A stretch of 64,000 nt of DNA, taken from contig OX578284.1 of the NCBI GenBank assembly GCA_951217055.1, positions 28,298,187-28,362,186 on the forward strand, read 5' to 3'. Of this stretch, positions 1 to 13,178 are shown piece by piece (within the stretch, counting starts at the first letter, position 1; each line of letters begins with the position of its first letter). A model generated the notes under the pieces. It saw only the letters and a program-made list of their open reading frames with translations, was not told where the DNA came from and did no database searches. The stretch is from Gerris lacustris. Taxonomy: Eukaryota; Arthropoda; Insecta; Hemiptera; Gerridae. The translations under genes and the position numbers were made by a program.

Positions 1-340
1 TTCTTCCGTCCGTCCGTCACATCTTGTGGTATCTCCCGACCTACTGTAGCTAGAGATTTGAAATTTGGTATTCAAGTTACACTTGTTTGCCCAAAAACCG
101 GATAAAGATTGCGAACTTAAACACTCAAAATTTCTTTGATTAGCAGTTGCGAACTGATCGCAATATTTTATATTTTAAGTAATTTTTGATTAGGGTATCA
201 TTTTAAAGGTATTGGTGTTTCCAAAATGGTGGCCATTAACCCCCGAAATAATTAAAACAAAACGAAAAAAATGTACATATTTTAGTTTACAAAAACTTAT
301 TTAATAAACATAAAAAATAATGTAAGGTGTATGTAGTTTT
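1..340. repeat. Partial dispersed repeat cut by the window edge
   Basis: The window opens with CCGTCCGTCCGTC followed by a GAAATTTGGTAT phrase about 50 bases later, then a segment with 'aaaatggtggcc'. The same arrangement (CCGTCCGTCC tract, then 'gaaatttggcat') occurs inside the inverted-repeat element at 19122-19814. I therefore read this as the right part of a related non-autonomous element whose left end lies outside the window. There is no coding potential. The exact right boundary is not visible. Confidence 0.4.
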
Positions 341-1597
341 ATGACCGAAGAAACCCTTTTAGTATCTTGCTGGCAAGTACTTGACGGGATTTTTAGTTAA
401 TAAAAAACAGTTCACACATGTTTACTTAATACTCCCTATTACTAACTTAATATATTGCGTTATAGAGAATTATTATTTGTAAGGTTATGTCGCCACTGCC
501 TTTTAAGACAACGAGGAATAACAGAGAGGAAGAAGACAATGAGGAATAAGAGTTTCTATGAATGGACCATATAAGGGCTGAATTTGACATAAATTTCATC
601 AAAATTGGACTGGTAGATTTTAAAATATGAGCATTGACAAAAATGTTAAAAATCCGACGGACCCTCTTAACCTCTTAACTGATACTAAATTAAAAATGTA
701 CCCTGATGTCTATAAAATGTTTTGGCTAAGACATTTTTCATTTCAGACTTCAAAATAACCCCACTACTTTCTTTAAATTTTGAAGCCAAAATAGTGGCTA
801 GATTTTTTTATTTTTTATTTTATTTTATTGTCCACTTAGTTGAATACCAATAATGACCCCAGATCAGTTATCCTCGAACCTTTAGGAAATATCTTGTCTT
901 CGAGATAGCAGTGACATTTAAAACAAGCATATTTGTGTGCATGGGGAAGTTTTTTAAGATAATGTTTTTTTTGGTGTTCTATAAGAAAAAACCAAAAACA
1001 TAAAGCTATAGAACATTTTTTAAAAAGTAGGGGGGGGGGGGAATCAGAATTTACAAACTGCAGTGAAGAGATAATTGACTGCTTTCTAATGTTTACTAAT
1101 TAACTTTACAAAAGAACATAAATTATATTTATGGCTTTAAGATTTGATTTATCTTATAATTTATTACGGTTATACTGTTGGTAATTCAGTCCTGATAAAT
1201 TAAACCAATTTAGCTGGTGTATCCATCATTTCCCCTCAATCTTTATTTGATTAAAATTGTTATTTTGTGGATAATGGTTTTTCATTTTATACAAGGTTTT
1301 GATATTATAATAGAATTTGAATATTATTTATATTATTTATTAGTCTAAATAAAATAGTGAATTAACCTTGATTTACGTTTAAATACTGTTTAACAAAAAA
1401 CTTTAAAAGAATTCGTACTTTCTAATTATATTATAAAAAAAACGTAATGGGTTATTCGGACTAAATTTATTCATTTTAAAACTTTATCATACACTTATGA
1501 TTTTATTTTATATTTAAATCCATAATATTTCATTTAATTATTAATTTTCTTTAATAGTTCTTAAACCCTTTACTTTAATAATATTTTTTAAGTTGTT
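341..1597. other. Anonymous AT-rich DNA
   Basis: I see no ORF, RNA gene or clear repeat here. The only notable item is a 12-base poly-G run at 1030-1041. Confidence 0.5.
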
Positions 1598-1812
1598 GGT
1601 AGTATTCATACTACGGAAAGTTTAAATTTTAATTTAAATCAAATTATAATTATTATTAACAACGGGAGATAGACAGAGAAAAATAGAGTCCAGCGCCGGG
1701 ATTCGAATCCTAGGAGGCCTGTGGTTCGAATCCCGGCTCTGGAGTTTATTTTTCTCTGTCTATCTCCCGTTGTTAATAATAATTATTATTTGATTTAAAT
1801 TTAATTATAATC
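1598..1812. repeat. Fold-back copy of tRNA-derived SINE S1 (two 3' halves head to head)
   Basis: The left half reads as the minus-strand body of SINE S1: 'attcatactacg', an AT-rich body, a GACAGAGAAAAAT block, then the reverse complement of a tRNA T-arm and acceptor 3' strand. The right half repeats the same parts on the plus strand: GTGGTTCGAATCCCGG (B-box), CTGGAG, TTTTTCTCTGTCTATC, then the AT-rich body. The junction near 1709-1715 lies at the T-arm, so D-arm and anticodon arm are missing from both halves. It matches 54281-54440, which still has the whole tRNA-like head. An inverted duplication of a 5'-truncated SINE is the simplest reading. Confidence 0.65.
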
Positions 1813-3847
1813 AATGTAATGAAACACAAAAATACGAATATGTTTTGATAGGTCTTTTAAGGGTTTTATTTTATGTAAATAAGACATCTGGTTTTTCTTA
1901 ATTTATTTTATTTTTATCCTTCAGCTCTATTTTACCCTACACCTTGGGCTTTTTTACACTACATTTTTTTAATTACCTTACATAAAATTTGAACTAGACA
2001 TTTATAGAAACAAATTAACATTTAATTTATAAAAAATAACAAATTCATTAAATTCAATAAATAAATACTTGGTTATATTGTTACCTCTCTCCAGTCACAT
2101 GAGTCAATTAAAAAAAACAACATCATGAGTGTGAAGTTGGGATTGACTGTGGCGCCCATCTTGCATTCAGCTTGGCACAAGTACTTTCCAGAATTTTCCA
2201 AGTTTTTGGAATTTTGGAAAAGGTGAATTTCATTCTTAATAATAGAATGAATTATCCATAATATAGAGTCCTGCTTCTTTTAAGAAAATTTTTGAAACGA
2301 AACCATTTAGGCTATTTATTTAATTTCTTGACCTAAATGATAATAGGAGACATTGTAACTAATTCCTACTATGAGCCCTGTAAGATTGGGGTGAAGGCTA
2401 GTATAGGTAATATAAAATAAGTAGAATTTATCTGAAAAAAAAAAAAAAAAAATGTATTTTATTAATATTTTTAGTATGTATTTTTGTTGCTATTGCCCCT
2501 ATTGTTGTGCTCCATATTATCTCGGAAACAATTTTTTCCGGTAATCCGACTAATAGGTATATTATGTCCATTGGCATTTAAGTAGACTAAATTAAAAAAA
2601 TTGCTTATAAATAAAAATCGAGGGAATCTTTTTTTTAGAACATTTTTTTTTTCCATAATTTTTAATTGTTCATATCTCTTCAAAATTTAGAATTAAAATG
2701 CATTCCTCGATATAACCACGGGGATGATTTAAAAAATATATATATTTGTGAATTCCATTGAAATCAGTTTAATTTCAGGCTCTTTTTCCAAAACAAAATA
2801 CATATACAAATGCTGATTTTAATAATTGTATTTCGTTAATTCGTCGTAAAAGCCTTTGACAGGCCTGAGCAGCCTAGAGACTGGTGCTTCATGGATTTTT
2901 AATAATTATTTTTTTGTTAATTAAAGTGTATATTAAATTATTATACCTCATTATTTAAGATTAATAAAAATGATATTATTTAAATTTTATATCATGTTCC
3001 TCCATTGATTTTATGTAGTGCCTGTATAAATATTAGAATTAACAAGTGTAACTGGTTGTGTGTTTTATTGTAATGAAAAGTATATTTTAAATATTTTAAT
3101 GAAAATCAGAGACATTTTATATTCAAAGGTAGAATAAAAAAAAAATGTATTAAAAAATTGTTATTATTGAAAGTAATTGGGCAAGAAGTATAAAAAGGTA
3201 GAAATAAAAAAAAAATCTAAAATTAATTAGCTAATTAAATGTTTTGTTCGTAACGTTAAAAAATTAAATTGTCAATTAGATTTTTTTTTTTTTGGAAATT
3301 GAACGGATGATTTCATTTTGTTAACCAATCAAGCGACAAGCTTTATTCCTTTTATAAAATTGTACTAGCTAATTTATAATTGACAGATGAACAAGTGCGA
3401 AATACAAATTAATTATTGTCCTAATTATTAAATGTATTTATGAAAAATAAAATTGTAAAATTATTTTTTTTCGGTTTCTTCAATATTGTAATAGTCGTGC
3501 ATGAGGTTTATTAATTATTGAAGATAGTTCTATTTTTGGTTTTTATTTTTATCAGTCTTTTTTGTCAAGGGTGTTTTATATAAAATAATAGTGGTAATTT
3601 GTATAGTTGTCATGTCGATAAAAAAAACCTGCATTGTTAAAGAATTTTACATTTCTTCGCTTGACATAAAATGTAGTAGTTAATTGTATCTGGGATTTTT
3701 ATTATCTAATTCTTCAAAAATTACTATTTGTATTTTTGAAAACTTTTAAATTTAGCTGACGGATATTCTGTGAACCAACTCCGTGTAAAGATGTGACCCT
3801 TGCTTGAATGATTAAAAAAATTGAATTAAAATTTAAAATATTTTTAT
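1813..3847. other. Anonymous AT-rich DNA
   Basis: Mostly poly-A/T-interrupted low-complexity sequence. A short lysine-rich minus-strand reading frame at 2471-2683 has no recognisable domain and base composition like its surroundings, so I do not call it a gene. Confidence 0.5.
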
Positions 3848-4090
<243 letters not shown>

Positions 4091-4240
4091 CAATCATATT
4101 TTTGGAAATGTATTTGTCATTGCTTATCGTGTCCACTTTCATCCACCACTTTCTTTCTGTTCCTTTTGCGCTTTGCATTTTAGTTCAATAAAACGAGTGA
4201 AGTGGGTTTTTAATTTATGAGGAATTATGCAAGGAGGAAC

Positions 4241-4300
4241 AGACTAATGTGAGAGCACTCGGCAGCGCCGCGCCGGGGGAGAAACCACGATTTATTTCAA
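4241..4300. other. Short GC-rich patch beside the (TC)n tract
   Basis: A GC-rich island containing GGCAGCGCCGCGCCGGGGG in otherwise AT-rich DNA, about 150 bases right of the (TC)n tract. GC-rich patches next to GAGA/CT tracts can mark promoters or first exons, but I see no TATA box, convincing initiator or strong donor. The nearest donor-like GGTAATG is at about 4346. Function is unknown. Confidence 0.25.
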
Positions 4301-4349
4301 GTGTGTACCAGTGTACCTATCCAAGATAGATTTTCTTATTTAGCCGGTA

Positions 4350-7300
4350 ATGTTAAAAAATATTGGCCCAAAGATATCTATTTAAACTTGTTTCTAATAA
4401 TTGGTATTTGAGTATTGATTTATCTCCCTCTTTGCTCAATTATTAATGTGACGTAAACATTTTTCGATAGCTTTATTAAATATTTGGCTATTTGAATCCG
4501 TTTCTCTTCAATACTCCTTTAATTTAATAATACTGAAACATATCCATTATTTTAATTTTTAGAGATCCATTATTTATTCTACTCATTCAATATAAAATAC
4601 GAGTACGTCTTTAACTACTTCATCAAAACAAATCATAAGTTTAATTCTTTAAAATTTAAACAATATAAATTTCACGACACTTTAATTCAGGCAAACTAAT
4701 TTAACCTGCAGTTTATCACCTTAATATCTTCATTACAAAAAGTAAAAAATATTATTACTATTTTTTTTCGTTCTACCTCCCTCTTAAAAAAAAATATCCT
4801 TTCAAGCTTTTAAATATCCATAAACTTTCATACAAAATTTGATTAAGGTAGTTTTAAAACCTTACACGAATATATCATTCTTGAATTTTTTATAACTAAC
4901 TATCAGTTTTCTTCTTTAAATAATGTTTTCCTCCTTTTTTTGTATCATTGTATTTTATGTTTGCCTTTTTTTAAAGATTTATAAAGTGTTCTTTGTACAA
5001 ACCTAGGGATTTGAAGAAATTAAGGTCATTTATAAAATTAACAACCTTTTTCTATTCCCAATCCTTCTTTCCTCTCTTTTTTCTTATTCTTGTGAATCCC
5101 CTTTTTATATATTTTTTATTCCCCCCCGACCATTACCTTCCAAAAAATAACTCCCTCTTAACAACATCAGAAAAAAGTTTATTTAAAACAAAAAAGAAAT
5201 CTTTTCCATTTCTTTTAGTTTCTTTTTTACAAAAATAATATATATATATATAATGTTTTTATACAAATACAAAATTTTATTTAATCCTTTAAACCTCTTA
5301 GATAAAAGTTGAATCTGTTAAGATTCATTTTTTCATCCCTCATATCAAGTTTAAGTAACTAAGTTCTTTGATTAATAAATTATTTAAAAAAAAAAAAAAA
5401 AAATACTGTTTTATGTGAAGAAGAACCATTTTACCAAAATGTACTAAAATAAGTTATGGGCTGGTATGGATCAATCTGTATTTAACTTAGATTGTAAGCC
5501 CCTACGTAGTATATAAATATTAAATTAATATTCCAATAAACAATTTAAGTGACAGAATAGGCGTGATCGTAATCCAGGTATGAATAAAGGTCGAAGTTAT
5601 ATATTCGATTCCACGCCTAGGGATTTTTATTTATTACATGGCTATTGATCATACCATTTTTAACTCTCAATTATCTTACCTCTCAACCAGGTCAATTCCA
5701 TATGGAGTTAATAAATAGGGCCTAAATTAGGTGGTCTATGTTTGGTTCGAACAAATGTTCGTCCTTCCCGTTCAAATATTTAGCTTGCTTTTACAACAGA
5801 GAATTAACTAAAACTTGTATATCTTATTACCCTCTGTGATTTATAAAAAGAGAGAAATTTTGTCATGGTGCAAAAATTCAATTTCGTTTTAAAGTCTTCT
5901 GTAGTCTGCCTATACGTGTGGCGATGCCTAAATAAATTTCTATGATTTATATAAAAAGAATACATTTAGGCTTAAAACATTCATTTGAGATAATAAATTT
6001 AAAATTACAACTCTAAATCTATAAGTTTGTGGTTACGATAGTTAATTCTTTGGAACAGTTTCAATTCAAAATACTTTATTAGTAATGTATGATATAAATT
6101 ATGTTTAACAACAGTGTCTGGCATGACTAAGCCGCTAAATCAGATATTTATTAAAGAATTGGTTTAAGAGCCATAGATTAATTGCGCCTCCTCTTATCAC
6201 GCAAGTAGTCCTTAGTAGCACTTGGGGAATTTTCAGGTTCATTTAGGGTCGTGAGGTTAATAGTAGCTGGTAGATATTCGACAGAAGTGATGTCTGACCT
6301 TATAATCCGTGTTTTAATTGATCGGGATTAGAAATATTGTCTTATCAGTTATGAATGTATATAATGACACAATTTTTTATTGATAACTTTGTTGAATACC
6401 TTGTTTTGCATTTTTTTTCTTCTTATAAACTGTCTTTATGTTGTGTAAATCGCTAAAATAAAAGTTTAACCCCTTGAATTTAATTTAACCACACGGTATA
6501 ATTGAGTTAAAGAATCCGACAGATGTAGTGAGAAATTAAAGCCGTTTCGTTACAAATTTCCTCGGTACTATGAGTGGTCTTTATATCATACTCGCTGTAA
6601 ATATGGTACATAGTATGGAAGAAACATACTAGCGTATTTATCTGTAGGGCTGATTTTAATTGGACTGTATAAAACCTCCTTCAGAAAGGCTGTATTTTCT
6701 AACGGAATGTCAAGAGCCAATAAGGTGCTATGAGTTACTTTAGCCCATACTTACATTATTTCGTTCTGGTATCTGCATCAAACTATAGACTTTTGTTAAC
6801 GACTATTATATACGCGTTCAACTTTCCTCTAATTGCTAATTTATAGCTTTAGTAAGGTAATAAGGCATTCTCTTTACCTATAATAAAGGATTTCTGGTTA
6901 GAAACGTCAGAGAATTGTAATATCTGAGTTTGGATTTAGATGATTTCCATATATTATAATATGTAATGATAGTAGACAATAATTGATATATAAACCTTCC
7001 CATTTGTTTTAAATTATGGAGTGGGTACGTCCTTCAGCACTAACAAAACAACGATGATCTACATTTCCTTCGTCTAAATAGCTTTTTAGGTTCGGGAAAG
7101 TCATGGAGACAATCTTTTATATTGTATTATATTCGCTACCAATTAGTATATAGATTCCCACTCTTAGTCCTTATACAGTTATGTTTAGCGTAAAAATTAT
7201 ATTGAATACTCGTGTTGCTTTTTGTAATTGTGTTTATTGTAGTTTCGTATTGTTCATAAAGGACCATTTATTATACCCTATATCTATTATAGTTTCTGAA

Positions 7301-8590
7301 ATAATCATGATAAAGTGAAAACTAGATAGGTATAACGAATCTCATGTGCAGATGTAAATAATTTGTATCAAAACAGGATTTGTTCTAGGGAGCTCTCACT
7401 AAACCGAGGTTCTAGGTAATGATTTCGATACATTAAGGGTGGAAAGAATATGATAAGTATCATTTTTTTTTTAATTACCTAAAGCTGCAAACTTTCTTTT
7501 ATTTTTTTAAAATCGTTGTAAGGGTGCTAAGAAGAATTTTGAAATTTTAGTTCCCCATCCTTCAACTGCTAATTTTTTTATTTTGTATTGTTTGAAACTT
7601 TTTTTTAGTACTTATTTAACACAAAAATCACATTTTTATCAGTAACACTCAGCATCAAAAACTGCTTAATACTTTTCACATTTCTGTCAAACACTTTTCC
7701 TTAGGAAGACTTATTTATCTTATAGAAAGGTATAATTGGTGCGAATTTCAGCTGAATTCAACAAACATTTTTTAAAAATTACTTGTTATCACTAATCACA
7801 CTATAGGATTTAAAGTCTTCGTCCTTTCCCACGCAGATATTTATTTTTTTCGTATTTATTAATAGTCCATCATCGTTTTTAATATTATATTGTACGCGGC
7901 CACATCTTATTTTTTAAATAACTTTTTCCTCACAAAAGAAAAGAAGAAAATCTATGTGTAATTTATAATTAAACTGGGAGAAAGTTAACTTAGGGATCAA
8001 TGTTTTTGAGTTATTTAAATTTCACACTCCTTAATTTCTACTTGTTTTGCATAAAATGAGTATGAAATCCCTTTTTAATGCTCTTATCTGACGTCAAAGG
8101 CGGTTTGAAAATACTGCGTGTAGAAAAGGGGAAAGGAGAGGTTTTTGTTTAAATTTTATAATTTATTGTTGATCGAATTAACAAAGTTTTAATTAATTTT
8201 CAAGAACGGATTAATAAATAATATGAGAAACACATATTACTCTGTGTTTGTTTTTTGTTAAGTGCCTAAAAAAGAAAAATCCACCCTACACTAAACACTT
8301 CGCGGCAAACTTTCCCATTTACCTAATCACTTAGTCCAAATGTTTGCAATTTGTTTTGTTGTTAAATGTTTTCCAGGTTTAACTTAATTAATATTTAACA
8401 TTTTATCAAATTATGCATACAATAAAAATAACTTTAATTGATGTGCGGAATCGAATCCTGATTTTCCACCTTTAACTATTAACGCTATTTCTTTATAAAA
8501 CTAGAGTTTACCTGTGAAAACGTTGTTAAAATAATGCGTTTATGGTATTTAAATAGACATAAATTGATCATATTTGTAGTACCCTTTATT
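4350..8590. other. Anonymous AT-rich DNA with a possible tRNA relic
   Basis: No supported gene in these 4.2 kb. At about 5557-5617 a segment starts with GGCGTGATC and ends with ATTCGATTCCACGCC. The GGCGTG/CACGCC ends pair and the second phrase resembles a polymerase III B-box, so it may be a worn tRNA-derived repeat. The cloverleaf cannot be completed. Other sequence is unique-looking AT-rich DNA. Confidence 0.35.
8441..8530 (-). repeat. Possible tRNA-derived repeat fragment
   Basis: On the minus strand the sequence reads AGCGTTAATAGTTAAAGG followed by GGATTCGATTCCGCAC. The second phrase is a good B-box/T-arm, and the first resembles the D-arm region of a class II tRNA. An acceptor stem is not clear. 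It is probably a decayed SINE head rather than a functional tRNA. Confidence 0.3.
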
Positions 8591-8596
8591 TCTATA

Positions 8597-8826
8597 CTAT
8601 GCTTATTCTTATTCAGGTCTGTTGGGTATTAAAAACAAAGAAATTGTAAAAGATGTTTATAAGTCAACATATTATATAAAGATGTAAGCTAATGTAGATA
8701 TAAAAAAATGAAATTTAAAAATCTTCTTTTAGGTTGAAGATGCCTCAAAGGAGGTGAAATATAGCTAAAAACGGATTGAATTGAAGTTATTTAATATCCT
8801 ACAGACCTGAATAAGAATAATCATAG
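8597..8826. mobile_element. Short inverted-repeat element with 37-base arms
   Basis: Left arm 8597-8633 (CTATGCTTATTCTTATTCAGG and onward) is the reverse complement, with about three mismatches, of the right arm at 8790-8826. The interior of about 155 bases is AT-rich and contains the stem-loop phrase TTGAAGATGCCTC-AAAG-GAGGTGAAAT, related to motifs at 48224 and in the palindrome at 63344-63683. No ORF is present. It looks like a MITE or fold-back element of unknown superfamily. Confidence 0.65.
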
Positions 8827-8914
8827 GACAGAAATGTATTTATTTTTATCAAATTCTTTCATGCCCTCTTTTAAGAAACCTCATTGCATGATTTCACCTC
8901 GGTGTATAATTCTA

Positions 8915-9080
8915 CTGTTGCTTTACCTTGGGCACTTAGCAAAAATCTACTGTCGCTGATTACACTGATTTTATAGCTGATTATGGCGGGAAGTTTGCTA
9001 AAATAGAGTTGCCAGGCTCCGCTGTGAAAAGTAGTGTCATAGAAGGAAATTTCCCTCTCCCTAAAATTGCGCTGGTACCA
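8915..9080 (+). repeat. Dispersed repeat J, copy 1
   Basis: Shares an ordered series of phrases with 17745-17900: TTACCTTGGGCACTTAGCAAAA, GCGGGAAG.TTG.TAAAATAG, TTGCCAGGCTCCGCT, then a GAAATTTCCC-like segment. Non-coding. Ends are not defined, and no inverted termini are seen. Confidence 0.55.
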
Positions 9081-9089
9081 AGTTTCCTA

Positions 9090-10274
9090 GGTATGGGAAC
9101 CTCTCATACTGAAACCAAATTTCATTAAATTACGTTTCCTACGTAATATCACACTTGGGAAATTATACGTATTTTATTGCAATACAAGATATTTACACCA
9201 ATGTAATTATGATACCAGCTGATCATGTAGAGTCATCTTAAATTGGGTGTAGCCATGTTGGGATATATTTTGCATTCAGCAATATGATAATCTTATAGAT
9301 CAACATTACCTAAATAAATACCTTTACAAAATTAATATGTACCTTTACTGAAGATAGTATTGCCAAGAAGACATCCATTATATTTGACACAATATCTGCG
9401 CTAGTATATAAAAAGAGGAAGCAATTATTAATTAAAATTTGGTGTATCGTATTGCCGGAGTTCTTACAGCAAAAATAGAAGATACATTTTTACAAATTGA
9501 ATCAATTGAAAAAAAAAAAAAATTAAATAAATGAAACTTAACACCTCCAATTGCCTCCAGTCCGATTTATTGTCATTACTGACGATTTACTGTCATTGCT
9601 GGTCTCTTTATATTTTAAATTCTTCTGCTGGTAATCGGGTCTATTAAAACAAATATATTCACCCAAGAATTCTTATGATTACTTATCGTATAATGACATT
9701 TCGTTTATTTACTGAATTCAACTTAAAAATAAAGTGGTATATTTGTGGTAGGTCCGTCAACCCCTTTCTTTAAGGATTATTTTTTGGGGCTATCGAATAT
9801 TTTTCCTGTGTTTCCATTGTTACATGTAACATAACTTAAAACTTTCTAATTTTTGTGTTGAGTACTTTCGAAGAAAGTTGCGTTATCGACAATGTTATAT
9901 AATTCAAACGCATAAAATATTAAGGGTCCCCGGTTTCGCGTAGTCTTTTTTAATGTAAATACTTTAGTTAAATAGAAACGTGTTTTAAGCAAATATTTTT
10001 TTTAATTAAAGTTAGCTGGCGAAGGAGAAAGAATGAAATAAAATATTAATTTACTTTCGGTCTCATGAGATAAGACCTCACCCTGCTACTTTACAGAGAA
10101 TTCAGCGTAAATTCTCTTTTAAGTCAATTTAAACAATTGATGATAATTACTTTATTAAATGATGGGGAAAAATTGAAGTGGAATAATAATAATTCTTAAA
10201 ATAATAGGTTTATTTTTATACATATTTAGTTAATACTTTTACTTTATTTAATTAATACTTCAGTCAATAATTTC
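9090..10274. other. Anonymous AT-rich DNA
   Basis: I see no ORF, RNA gene or recognisable repeat here. Confidence 0.4.
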
Positions 10275-10821
10275 GCTCGAGTTTGCCGAAGTTAATAAAA
10301 GCACTGTGGTCATCTGACGAAATTTGTGATGGTGAAAGAAATTGGATTGTGATCATAAACGAAATTTGTTGTCTTCGAATTCAAAAATTCCTAGACAAAA
10401 ATCCGTCTCAGGCATCAGGGATCATTTTTTGTGTCGTGTCTATCTATCACTTAATTTTTGCGAACCACCATATCTCAAAAACCACGTCCTATTTTAATGA
10501 TATTTAAATCGGTTGATCTCTCATAAACTTCAACCATCTGCATCCTTTGCCTCATTGCACTTGCGCTCAAATATGTTTTTTATTAAAACTATTTCGTTAA
10601 AAGTACTCAACCGATTTTGAAGATCTTTCGATTGTTTGTTGAAAGTAGCCCACTGATATTCATATATTAATTTTAACCTTGTGCACACATTTAATACGGG
10701 AAAAAATTGTGGTCTCACTAGGAATCGAAAAACGTTCAAACAACCACACTTTTAATTCCCGTATGACCGTTGGTCCAATAATAGGATGTGAGGAAGCTAT
10801 GTGCTACACTAATTGGTAGAT
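10275..10821 (+). repeat. Dispersed hairpin-ended repeat E, diverged near-complete copy
   Basis: Follows the layout of the well-preserved copy at 47109-47695: a worn GAGTTTGCCGAAGTTAA hairpin, AAAAATCCGTCTCAGGCATCAGGGA, a CGTGTCTATCTATCAC segment, 'gcgaaccaccatatct', 'aaaagtactcaaccgatttt', and the right end GGATGTGAGGAAGCTATGTG. Small open frames inside are chance frames. The family has no coding capacity. Confidence 0.7.
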
Positions 10822-10829
10822 TATTTTAT

Positions 10830-13054
10830 ATTTATTTAATTATTTTTAATGTTAAGAATATCAAGTAATCGTGTCTAGTATCCTAATAGAATCCTTGGTT
10901 TTCGGACTATCGTAAATTAGTGATTATTCCCCCCCCCCCCCCAACGCTTTGCTCAATCCTGGAGAGCATTTTTAGTAAAATGATGTAATATTGAATTATT
11001 TTAAAGAGAATTTTATGCTCTATAGTGTTTAGTCTATTGTTCTGGCCTTAATAGAAGATGTCGTGATGTGTTTGAAAAATTTGAAAATGCCTATGGTTGC
11101 GAAAACGTAAGAATCGAGATAAGAAACTTTTGTGTTCCATTTAGAGTGCCTTATCTAAATTTTAATTTGTTTACATTAAATATGAATCACTCTGTATAGT
11201 CAGGTAAGGTTTCTTTTTCTTGTTATTTTGTTAGTAAATCTGTTAAAAGACTTATTCTTACAGGTATCTTTAGAAATTAGGGATATTAAAATTTTTTACA
11301 ATAGTTTGAAGAAAAAGCAATACGTTGCTGATAAACTTGAAGATGGTTTCAATAGTGATAACTAAATTTCGGAGATCTTACCAGGCTTGGTCTCAACAAA
11401 AAAATATTGAGTGTTCGGGAGTAATTTAAGCTGTTCGTTTGACTTCAAATATTGTTTAAATAGTTTATGTTAAACGTATACATGTAGAATTTGGAGAGAA
11501 TAAAAAAATTGAGTTAAGGAGATATGCTTGTCTGGTTTTCATAATATTTGAGCTTTTAGTTGCAAATTAAAATCTAAATCAAGTCTTAAGCAACTACCTT
11601 CATTGAGTATGCACTCGTGTATACTATATTCGCCTAAACCCTTACATATATATTATCGTTGAACTACATATTTCTTCTTTAACCAAAGATCGAATCAAAA
11701 TCCTATTACAAAACAATCTAAAACCTTTTTAACACAGCAACGGGATAAAAAAAACCGCATTGAAAATTCTTAAATAGTACTTAAAAGTAAACTTTTCTGG
11801 AAAGAGAAGAATAAGAAAGACTTAACTACTAGAAGATACTCTTTTGTCCCAAAATTAAACAATTGTCTTAGAAAAAGATAAAAACGGGCCTAATCGTTCT
11901 TCCATTACATCTCTTTCGCCTTAAATGGAAACGGCCCATTTTCTAAAAAGAAAATAGCAGTTCTTCCATTTTCAAAAAAGGTCCATAAAGATCAATTTTA
12001 CTTGATAGCAGAGTTTCATCAATGGCAAGAAAAAGTGATTACAAAAGTCTTTTGTGTTAAAAGTCCTTTTTTGGTCAGAAAATTTGACCATTTCTTCGTG
12101 ATAAATTTTTTTAACAGAACTTTATAAAGTGTCTTTCAAAACAGTTTCTATTATGCCTCTTTTTTTGTTGTTCGGAATTGTGATCACTTAAATGTGAAAA
12201 GGGCTCAGTTTTTTAGAGTCTGTGTTTCTCCCTTAAAAAATTTCAGTCTCTCTTAGTTATCTTTTCTACTCTTCCCCATTCAGCCGAAGGGTGTTTGTTG
12301 TCCGCTTTCTGAAAACCTTCTACAAAAAAGTAGTAGAAAAACAAGGAGTTTAATTAAAACAGCTCCTGTTTTTCCAGTTATCTGAAAAGGGGTTCTAGCA
12401 AGCTACCATACTTGCCTACAAGGGAGAAGTTGCCTTTCTCCGATGTAAAACGGACTCATCCATTATAATTATTATTTTTCTTTTTTTTTAATTTTCTTCA
12501 TTCCTTCCCCTTTTATTTCCCTCTTATACGTTTGCCTAATTTTTATTTTTAAAAATATTAAATGAGAACACAATTACAAACATAGCTTACATTTAACTAT
12601 ATGGTTCTATACCTAAATATAATTAATATATTAACTCATATGTTCATTATATAATAGTTATAAAACTGATGTTCATTATATTATGTACTACTATTTAATC
12701 AACTCACTAATTACATACTCATGTATGTAATTAGTAAATGAAGGAGAGGATATAAATAAAATATTTAAAAGATTCACTATTGAGTTCGAATCCTAGATGG
12801 GTAAGACACTTTTTCCACTAATTGATAATGTTGATCACATTACATTGTCAATTCCCCCCTAAGTTATAACCTAATGTGGTATTAGCAGGAACTTAACGAC
12901 ATAATGACAATACCAACAAACATGTATTAGTGGAGATTGACTATATTTGTTTTGGTTACATTTATATTAACAAAATAATGTTTCTATATTGTTATGCATT
13001 TATTATGTTCCTTATGCTTATTATTATCCAATCGTATGTTGGTTTTTCTTTCAG
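10830..13054. other. Anonymous AT-rich DNA
   Basis: A poly-C run lies at 10929-10942. A B-box-like GTTCGAATCC at about 12785 has no A-box upstream, so no tRNA or SINE is called. Otherwise I see nothing. Confidence 0.4.
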
Positions 13055-13178
13055 GAGTTTGTCAGGTGTGTGCGATAAGCAGGATTATCTATAACTGGAC
13101 AGCCAAGCATATTTAGGAATACCAGTGGAACTTAAAAAGAAGAAAAGATTAAAACGCTGTACTAATCACATTTATCAG
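13055..13178 (+). other. Weak candidate spliced exon, probably untranslated
   Basis: A 124-base segment preceded by GGTTTTTCTTTCAG and followed by GTATGG after CAG, so both splice sites are good matches to consensus. All three frames contain a stop. The best frame reads SLSGVCDKQDYL, stop, then LDSQAYLGIPVELKKKKR and is open from there to the donor. There is no ATG inside. If real it is most likely a 5'UTR exon, possibly of the gene whose later exons may be at 34537 and 61978. Chance pairing of an AG and a GT is not excluded. Confidence 0.25.

Noticed and set aside
8738..8775. Hammerhead ribozyme
   Set aside because: The GAAGA...GAAA phrase resembles a hammerhead core, but the conserved C of CUGANGA is a T at 8742, and at 48224 the 10.1-11.1 base pair is lost. 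No cleavage-site strand was found.
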